From a bacterium (GTDB lineage Bacteria > Fidelibacterota > UBA8477 > JABMPR01), in contig JABMPR010000225.1 of assembly GCA_013202895.1 (NCBI GenBank), forward strand, positions 1 to 58,244: a stretch of DNA of 58,244 nt, in the 5' to 3' direction. Positions 52,842-58,244 of the stretch are shown here, one piece after another. Positions within the stretch are counted from its first letter, which is position 1. Each line of letters opens with the position of its first letter. Made by a program: the position numbers and the translations under genes. Below the pieces are notes generated by a model. It was not told where the DNA came from. It saw nothing but the letters and a program-made list of their open reading frames with translations, and made no database searches.

Positions 52842-54542
52842 ATGAGTATTGTAAAAAAACGTCGCTATCAAATGGAAAGTAAAGATGAAGCATTACAGGT
52901 TGTAGTAAGGGGAACTGATGTATTAAATGAGCCTCTATTGAACAAGGGTACAGCTTTTTCTTTAGAGGAACGTGAAGAACTTGGGCTGCGGGGACTTGTG
53001 CCTCCCAGGGTTGTAGGATTCGAAGCGCAAGTGGCCAGAGTCTTGGAAAATTATCATCGCAAAACAGATCCATTAGAAAAATTTATATTTCTAACCAGCC
53101 TTCACGATCGCAACGAAACTCTCTACTATAAAGTTCTTATGGAAAATTTGATGGAAATGACACCCATAGTATATACACCTGTTGTTGGCGCAGCTTGCCA
53201 GCAATATGGTCACATCTATCGGAAAAATAGAGGGATGTATATTTCTCATCATGACAGAGGGCATGTGCGTGAGATGTTCAATAACTGGAATCAGGAAGAA
53301 ATTGACATTATTGTTGTTTCTGATGGTAGTCGAATCCTGGGATTAGGTGATTTAGGAGCAAATGGAATGGGAATTCCCATTGGAAAGCTCGCTCTATATG
53401 TTGCAGGTGGGGGAATCTTTCCTTGTAAAACATTACCCATACTACTTGATACGGGTACAAATAATAAAGAACTACTCAATGACGCCCTTTATTTAGGTGT
53501 AGACGAGGAAAGAATTGAAGATGACGAATATTATGCGTTGGTTGATGAATTTGTACTGGCTGTTCAAGATCGCTGGCCAAAAGCACTGATCCAATGGGAG
53601 GATTTTACAAATAATCATGCCTTCCCGCTTCTTGAGAAATACAGGGATAAGGTATTAAGCTTCAATGATGATATCCAGGGTACAGGGGCTGTTGCATTAT
53701 CTGGACTTTTAGGTGCAATGCGTATAAAAGGTGAAAAACTGGCTGAGCAACGGATCATTTTTTATGGTGCTGGATCAGCCGCAGTGGGGATCGCCGACAT
53801 GATTGTAGCCGGTATAGTTGAAGAAAGCGGCATGAGTGAAGAAGAAGCCAGGAAATTATTCTGGCTATTGGATAGTCAGGGCCTGGTTGTTAAAAATGGA
53901 CCTCGAGCTCTTCAAGCTCATAAAATACCATATGCCAGAGACGACAAGCATATTGATAATTTGATGGAGGTAATTAAAACAGTAAAACCAACCATAATTG
54001 TAGGCGTTAGTGGCCAGGGACAAACTTTTACCGAAGACATTATTAAAGAGATGTATGCTCATGTAAAACAACCCGTCATTTTTGCTCTTTCAAATCCCAC
54101 AACAAAATCCGAGTGCACAGCTGAACAGGCCTATCAATGGACCGAAGGGAATGTCATATTTGCCAGCGGTAGCCCATTTGATCCAGTCCGACTTGATGGT
54201 AAGATCTACATCCCTGGTCAAGGAAACAATATGTTCATATTTCCTGGTGTTGGTCTCGGTGCATCGATCTGTCAATCAAGAAAAGTTACAGATGGAATGT
54301 TCTATATCGCGGCTAAAACGCTTGCCCATATTGTGACTGATGAAGAACTGGCCCTTGGAACGGTTTATCCGGATCTTACAAAAATACGTCTTATCTCAGT
54401 CACTATCGCAACAGCTGTATGTCGCCTAGCCTTTGATTCAGGATTGGCAGGAATCGATGAACCTGATGACATCTTCAAATATGTCGAAGAGCGAATGTAC
54501 CAACCAGAATATCCACGTTATGTAGCTGCTGAAGAAAACTAA
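52842..54542 (+). CDS. NAD-type malic enzyme
   Basis: Malic enzyme decarboxylates malate to pyruvate, linking the TCA cycle to C3 metabolism. The 566-residue protein belongs to the large family (as E. coli MaeA, about 565 residues), shown by YTPVVGAACQQYGHIYR, SDGSRILGLGDLGANGMGIPIGK, ENYHRKTDPLEKFIFLTSLHDRNETLYY, the Rossmann motif FYGAGSAAVGIADM, and FALSNPTTKSECTAEQAY. NAD preference is inferred from family. The ATG has AAGGGG upstream. It is transcribed away from the MFS gene from a shared spacer, and ends at a long hairpin. Confidence 0.95.
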   Translation: MSIVKKRRYQMESKDEALQVVVRGTDVLNEPLLNKGTAFSLEEREELGLRGLVPPRVVGFEAQVARVLENYHRKTDPLEKFIFLTSLHDRNETLYYKVLMENLMEMTPIVYTPVVGAACQQYGHIYRKNRGMYISHHDRGHVREMFNNWNQEEIDIIVVSDGSRILGLGDLGANGMGIPIGKLALYVAGGGIFPCKTLPILLDTGTNNKELLNDALYLGVDEERIEDDEYYALVDEFVLAVQDRWPKALIQWEDFTNNHAFPLLEKYRDKVLSFNDDIQGTGAVALSGLLGAMRIKGEKLAEQRIIFYGAGSAAVGIADMIVAGIVEESGMSEEEARKLFWLLDSQGLVVKNGPRALQAHKIPYARDDKHIDNLMEVIKTVKPTIIVGVSGQGQTFTEDIIKEMYAHVKQPVIFALSNPTTKSECTAEQAYQWTEGNVIFASGSPFDPVRLDGKIYIPGQGNNMFIFPGVGLGASICQSRKVTDGMFYIAAKTLAHIVTDEELALGTVYPDLTKIRLISVTIATAVCRLAFDSGLAGIDEPDDIFKYVEERMYQPEYPRYVAAEEN

Positions 54543-54563
54543 ACCTCTGGATGATAGCTAAAT

Positions 54564-54595
54564 TGCCCCCATATACTAAACGGTATATGGGGGCA
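54564..54595 (+). terminator. Long hairpin after malic enzyme
   Basis: TGCCCCCATATAC, TAAACG, GTATATGGGGGCA form a perfect 13-bp stem with a 6-nt loop, starting 22 nt past the stop. The following bases (TTATCTTG) are only partly T, so it may terminate or stabilise the mRNA end. Confidence 0.75.
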
Positions 54596-54683
54596 TTATC
54601 TTGTCCTGCCTCCCCAATTGCTTAAACTATTAAAATTCTAAATCGATCGCTTGGATTCTTAGAGATTAGACCAAGATTGGAAC

Positions 54684-55583
54684 ATGGACCGATCTGAGAG
54701 AACCACTTTATATGTGATATTGATAATTGCCATGTCGGTTTGGGGGCTGTCATGGACCAATGGTAAAATATTGGGTCAATATACAAGTATTCCGATTCTT
54801 ATGACCCTGCGCTTTTTTATAGCAGCAATCTCCATGCTGATAGTCCTCTTAATCAGGAATACCCCAATCAAGATCGAAATAAGGGGCGCTTTGCCCATCA
54901 TCTATAGTGCTATACTCCTGGTTCTATATAACCATTTCTATTTTACGGGGACTCGTCTGGGCTCAGCAGGAGCCGGGGGAGTATTGGTCACAACCTTAAA
55001 TCCCGTGCTAACCTTTGTCCTGATATCATTTGTACAGAAAAGCATTCCCCATGGCCGCCCTCTCGTTGGTATAATATTAGGAATTCTGGGTGGTACCATC
55101 CTGATAAATATCTGGCAAGAAGGTTTGACTGCAATATTCTCCAGTGGGAATCAATATTTCGTTCTCTGCGCCATTAGCTGGGCTTTTCTCACTCTTATCT
55201 CAGCAGGTATTAATAAACATATGAGTACATTAACATACAGTTTCTGGTTATATCTCCTGAGTTCGCTCATATCAGTGGTTTTAGTAAGAGATCAAGATTT
55301 ATTTGTTGTATTTAGCTTCGACTTCAAATTTTGGTTAAATCTTTTATTGGTATCTGTTGGGGCAATGGCCTTTGCCACGACGGCTTATTTCATAGCTGCA
55401 ACAAAATTGGGCTCCGAAAAAGCTTCTGCATTTATCTTTACGGTTCCAGTCAGTGCAATGCTATTTAGCATGCTTATTCTAGATGAACCATTGAAACTAA
55501 ACGTGCTTATCGGAGGGGCGGTTTCGATAATAGCGGTATACCTCATTAATTCAAATAAAAAAGATTATCAAAAGTCAGAATGA
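54684..55583 (+). CDS. EamA-type (DMT) transporter
   Basis: A 299-residue inner-membrane protein of the drug/metabolite transporter superfamily with ten helices in two EamA halves: MSVWGLSWTNGKILGQYTSI in the first, TRLGSAGAGGVLVTTLNPV, and in the second AATKLGSEKASAFIFTVPVSAMLFSMLILDE, both family-typical. Such proteins mostly export amino acids or metabolites; the substrate is unknown. It begins with ATG behind a weak ribosome-binding site, about 90 nt after the malic-enzyme hairpin. The spacer before it contains CTTGG ... CCAAG near 54652-54675. Confidence 0.87.
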   Translation: MDRSERTTLYVILIIAMSVWGLSWTNGKILGQYTSIPILMTLRFFIAAISMLIVLLIRNTPIKIEIRGALPIIYSAILLVLYNHFYFTGTRLGSAGAGGVLVTTLNPVLTFVLISFVQKSIPHGRPLVGIILGILGGTILINIWQEGLTAIFSSGNQYFVLCAISWAFLTLISAGINKHMSTLTYSFWLYLLSSLISVVLVRDQDLFVVFSFDFKFWLNLLLVSVGAMAFATTAYFIAATKLGSEKASAFIFTVPVSAMLFSMLILDEPLKLNVLIGGAVSIIAVYLINSNKKDYQKSE

Positions 55584-55621
55584 AGTTCTGATTTTAGTTA
55601 AAATGATTTTATATTAATCAA

Positions 55622-56575
55622 ATGCATAAACGTTTTATACACTTTGTATTTATTTGTATTTTCCTGTATTCGTGTGGTAATCAACAGGGCGATTCAGATA
55701 ATAGTAATCGTTTTATCCTGAATTGGATACCAGTAGACTCCCTTAATCAAGAATTGCCCAGAGGTATTGAGGTATTCCACGCCATCCATGTAGGGTCAAA
55801 TCTAAGAGCATGGTATGTAAAAGTTGAAGAGGCACTTCCAAATATTGAAACCCGCGTAGTTGTTTCTGATGATAGCGATGGTCGGGAAAGCGTCTCACAA
55901 TTTTCTGCCCGTCTTAATGCCCCGGTTATTATTAACGGTGGCTATTTCAGGATGGATTTAAGCCCAGCGAAACATGTTGGGATATTGAAGGTTGATGATG
56001 ATTTGATTCATGCGGCGACATCCTCAGTACTAAGAGGGGAGCAAAGGTTTTATCTTAACCGGGCAGCCATAGGTTTTGATGAGAATGACAAGATTCAAAT
56101 CGAATGGGTATCCAGCCAGGGAGATTCTATTTATCTTTGGGAAAAACCCATTGCAAACCTCCCGGGTATTCCAGGCATCCTGCCAGATACAACTTATCGA
56201 AAACTATGGGCGGCTCGCGATATACTAGGAGGTGGACCTCAATTAATCCGCGATGATAAAATTTACATTTCTACCGATGAGGAAGTCTTTTTTGGTACAA
56301 GCATCCCAATGGTTCATCCAAGAACAGCTGCCGGGATAACCCAGGAGGGTGATCTGATTCTACTTTTAGTAGATGGAAGACAATTAATCAGCCGTGGTGT
56401 TGATTTGTCAGAACTGGCCAGAATACTTTATGATCTCGGTTGTCGCGATGCCATCAACCTGGATGGGGGCGGATCATCCGCGCTGGTTGTGAATGGAATC
56501 TTACTGAACCGCCCTGCGGGAACCACAACAGAACGAGAAGTCATGTCTGCCTTGGCGGTGTTTGCTCACAAATAA
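55622..56575 (+). CDS. NAGPA-domain lipoprotein
   Basis: A 317-residue predicted lipoprotein (MHKRFIHFVFICIFLYSC, Cys at 18) of the phosphodiester glycosidase family (NAGPA, PF09992). Motifs: INGGYFRMDLSPAKHVGILK, RDILGGGPQLIRDDKIYIS, MVHPRTAAGITQEGDLILLLVDG, and CRDAINLDGGGSSALVVNGI. In mammals the domain uncovers the mannose-6-phosphate signal; bacterial homologues act on cell-envelope polymers, but substrates are mostly unknown. It follows the EamA gene by 38 nt. A two-way terminator follows. Confidence 0.9.
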   Translation: MHKRFIHFVFICIFLYSCGNQQGDSDNSNRFILNWIPVDSLNQELPRGIEVFHAIHVGSNLRAWYVKVEEALPNIETRVVVSDDSDGRESVSQFSARLNAPVIINGGYFRMDLSPAKHVGILKVDDDLIHAATSSVLRGEQRFYLNRAAIGFDENDKIQIEWVSSQGDSIYLWEKPIANLPGIPGILPDTTYRKLWAARDILGGGPQLIRDDKIYISTDEEVFFGTSIPMVHPRTAAGITQEGDLILLLVDGRQLISRGVDLSELARILYDLGCRDAINLDGGGSSALVVNGILLNRPAGTTTEREVMSALAVFAHK

Positions 56576-56584
56576 TAGATACAA

Positions 56585-56612
56585 AAAAGCGGGCTAAAGA
56601 GCCCGCTTTTTA
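56585..56612. terminator. Two-way terminator after NAGPA gene
   Basis: AAAAGCGGGCT, AAAG, AGCCCGCTTTT form a perfect 11-bp stem with T-runs on both strands. It ends the lipoprotein gene (stop 56575) and, on the minus strand, the convergent small membrane-protein gene that stops at 56632. Confidence 0.9.
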
Positions 56613-56631
56613 TTATAACTGTAATCGTAGC

Positions 56632-57006
56632 TTACTGATCTTTATCAAGTTCCTTTTTAATTATTTTAATACGTTTTTCAGCACCTCTGCCGTGACCTTT
56701 CATCTTCTTCATAAATACATTTCCGTGTTTGGTCTCAAAATCTTTGATATCCATGGTCTCGCCATTGATAGTTATTATCAGCGTAGAATCACCATCAATT
56801 AAATTTTCTACATCGACGTTAATATCCATATCCTCAAAATCGCAATCATCAGAACCATACCCCATCATGCCATGATGGGAGGATCTGTCGCAATCGTTCA
56901 TATGAACTCTTTGTGCATGTGATCTACCGATATTAGCGAATCCGTAAACCAAAACGATCAATAGCAGATATTTCCACAATAGATCGAGTTTTTCCTTTGT
57001 TGTCAT
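56632..57006 (-). CDS. Small membrane-anchored acidic protein
   Basis: A 124-residue protein, unknown family. A basic N-terminus and hydrophobic helix (KLDLLWKYLLLIVLVYGFANI) form a signal or anchor, followed by a His/Met/Asp-rich stretch (VHMNDCDRSSHHGMMGYGSDDCDFEDMD) with two Cys, then a beta-type segment DSTLIITINGETMDIKDFE and a Lys-rich tail. The acidic, histidine/methionine-rich part could bind metal, though no motif proves it. ATG 57006 with AAGGAG seven bases upstream is the start; the track's longer ORF from 57099 has no support. Convergent with the NAGPA gene. Confidence 0.65.
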   Translation of the reverse strand: MTTKEKLDLLWKYLLLIVLVYGFANIGRSHAQRVHMNDCDRSSHHGMMGYGSDDCDFEDMDINVDVENLIDGDSTLIITINGETMDIKDFETKHGNVFMKKMKGHGRGAEKRIKIIKKELDKDQ

Positions 57007-57361
57007 TTCTATCTCCTTGTTCACTATGCATCCCAGGCGGCGTTTGAGATGGTTGTTTGATTTGCTTCTCTTACCCTGCTCAATTCCCTTTTGTTCCATT
57101 TATATTTTGAATCAGTGGATATGGGAATGGAACAGTTGTTAAGCGCTATCTTGTGAAAGTTTAATCGGACGATATTCTTATATATCTTGACATTCATATT
57201 ACCATAACCGTAATTAATTACACAATTTTAAGAGATACAAATTAAGATTTACATAATCAGAGAAAATATCTGATTTTTGAAAGCGTATATTCTGTAGATT
57301 GTAGAGCTAAACCGTTTCTATGCAATATTGAAAAATGATTCAGCGCAAGTGAGAGGGTAAA
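57007..57361. other. Divergent AT-rich spacer, no gene seen
   Basis: This 355-nt divergent spacer contains a 12-bp perfect palindrome GTAATTAATTAC (57210-57221) and a weak hairpin AATCAGA/TCTGATT followed by five T (57255-57278). The first ~90 bases are the extended ORF of the small gene but have no other coding signal. The MORN gene's ribosome-binding site is GAGAGGG just before its ATG. Promoters for both directions probably lie here. Confidence 0.5.
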
Positions 57362-58201
57362 ATGAAAAAGATATTATATTTAATAATTATTCCATATTTT
57401 CTTTTTTCTGCCGACAGACCAATAAACCTAAACAGCTTAAAGTTTAATGAAAAGTCCGAGATATATTTGGATCAAAAAACCAATAAACCTTATACTGGTC
57501 CCGTATACGAGGCCAAAGATAAACTATTGCGGACGAGTGGATTGCTGGTTCAAGGTAAAAAAGATGGTGAATGGAAGACTGTTAAAACGATCTCACAAAC
57601 CCTTGGTATTGAGATATATGATAAGAATATTAAGGTAGGCACCTGGGAAACATGGTATGAAAACGGACAATTGAAAGAGCGCGGTTCCCATAAAAATGGG
57701 GGAAAAGATAGACAATGGATTAAATACTCTTCTGAAGGGGTACTTCTCAGTCAGGAAAATTACAAAACAAATATATTAGATGGGGATCAAATATATCGCT
57801 ATCCAAGCGGAGATCTAAAAGCCAAAGGTCGGTACGAGTATGGACAGAAAGATGGTATGTGGGTCACATACGACTCAAATGGGACAAAGATTGCCGATGA
57901 GTCTTATCGGGACAGTGTACTGTCCGGGCTACAAATCTCATATTATCCGAATTCACTAAAAAAAGAAATGGGCCGTTTGAAAAATAGGCAGCGTGAAGGT
58001 ATCTGGAAGTCATGGTATGAAAGCGGTCAATTAAAAGACGAGATCACCTATCGTAACGGGCTACGAGAAGGATTTTCCATGACCTGGCATGAGAATGGTG
58101 AATTAAAAATGTCTGGCGCCAGAAAATCAGATGCCCGGGTGGGGAAGTGGACCGGTTTTAACAAGCGGGGGCAAGTCAACTATCGCGAAATGTTTTATTA
58201 G
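57362..58201 (+). CDS. Exported MORN_2/YwqK-like repeat protein
   Basis: A 279-residue exported protein: signal peptide MKKILYLIIIPYFLFSADRP, then at least six tandem copies of the ~22-residue MORN_2 unit, e.g. KVGTWETWYENGQLKERGSH, KDGMWVTYDSNGTKIADES, REGIWKSWYESGQLKDEIT and REGFSMTWHENGELKMSGA. Such repeats form a beta-roll; YwqK-like proteins act as antitoxins in some Bacillota, but in this phylum they are usually free-standing surface or periplasmic proteins. No toxin gene is adjacent inside the window. The ATG follows GAGAGGG. Confidence 0.85.
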   Translation: MKKILYLIIIPYFLFSADRPINLNSLKFNEKSEIYLDQKTNKPYTGPVYEAKDKLLRTSGLLVQGKKDGEWKTVKTISQTLGIEIYDKNIKVGTWETWYENGQLKERGSHKNGGKDRQWIKYSSEGVLLSQENYKTNILDGDQIYRYPSGDLKAKGRYEYGQKDGMWVTYDSNGTKIADESYRDSVLSGLQISYYPNSLKKEMGRLKNRQREGIWKSWYESGQLKDEITYRNGLREGFSMTWHENGELKMSGARKSDARVGKWTGFNKRGQVNYREMFY

Positions 58202-58244
58202 TCACCTATTGATAGACAAATAGATTATCATCAAGAAATGAGAC

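Noticed and set aside
57210-57221. GTAATTAATTAC palindrome as an operator
   Set aside because: A single AT-only-type palindrome in an AT-rich spacer is expected by chance; no second copy seen.
57362-58201. YwqK-type antitoxin of a toxin-antitoxin pair
   Set aside because: No adjacent toxin gene in the window, and the protein has a signal peptide.
1-58244. Prophage, IS element or genomic island
   Set aside because: No transposase, integrase, phage gene, or terminal repeats were seen; gene order is operon-like throughout.

Overview
The window looks like a chromosomal segment of a Gram-negative bacterium of the FCB/Bacteroidota-like superphylum. The best guess is Candidatus Marinimicrobia (Neomarinimicrobiota) or a close relative. 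The evidence is a GWxTD-domain lipoprotein, a PorV-like barrel next to a protein with a type IX secretion (T9SS) C-terminal sorting domain, propeller proteins, a stand-alone GT5-like protein followed by an exported lipoprotein, many outer-membrane and lipoprotein genes, and moderate-to-low GC. The phylum call is inference; no rRNA is present. GTG and TTG starts are common, and many neighbouring genes overlap by 1-20 nt, so most of the window is transcribed as long operons.

Layout. (1) 1-5651: a truncated tRNA-Gly, an AT-rich repeat-bearing spacer, a single-domain TonB-C protein, an XRE regulator, pcm, a double-PspC membrane protein, a secreted propeller protein and a GWxTD lipoprotein. (2) 5840-11191: the rod-shape operon mreB-mreC-mreD-mrdA-rodA. 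(3) 11304-17004: envelope genes (CpoB-like TPR lipoprotein, degenerate GT5-like protein, lipoprotein, predicted outer-membrane barrel, TPR lipoprotein). (4) 17017-19991: rpiB-glyA-nrdR-mlaF-like, then a small broken ORF. (5) 20326-29197: an outer-membrane/secretion block (PorV-like barrel with EF-hand-type loops, T9SS cargo with a dead M6-like site, metallopeptidase-propeller-barrel fusion, membrane protein, BamD-like lipoprotein). (6) 29208-36088: nadD, Ca/Na exchanger, methyltransferase, ftsEX, hrcA-grpE-dnaJ. (7) 36102-40866: a cluster of a membrane-anchored helix-hairpin-helix protein, a 743-residue repeat protein, a degenerate PilM-like protein and a second bitopic protein. (8) 40863-43605: rsmD, coaD, an FmdB-type zinc ribbon and icd.

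(9) 43686-49789 (minus strand): small membrane protein, Na+/solute symporter, secreted nuclease-fold protein, glgA and glgC, facing icd across a two-way terminator. (10) 50037-54542: mtaB, then an OFA-type MFS transporter and an NAD-type malic enzyme transcribed divergently from a spacer with a 24-bp symmetric element that reads as sigma-54-like in both directions. (11) 54684-58201: EamA transporter, NAGPA-type lipoprotein, a small membrane-anchored acidic protein and a MORN-type repeat protein.

How it fits together: much of the window builds or maintains the envelope (elongasome, FtsEX, BamD-like, CpoB-like, T9SS parts), with housekeeping genes between. The glycogen pair and the malic enzyme/transporter pair are the central carbon parts. 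The best candidate for an undescribed system is the 36102-40866 cluster, which has the topology of a pilus/secretion alignment complex but lacks recognisable partners. Next come the metallopeptidase-propeller-barrel fusion and the proteins whose catalytic motifs have been lost (GT5-like, M6-like, PilM-like). No IS element, prophage, CRISPR array or rRNA was seen.
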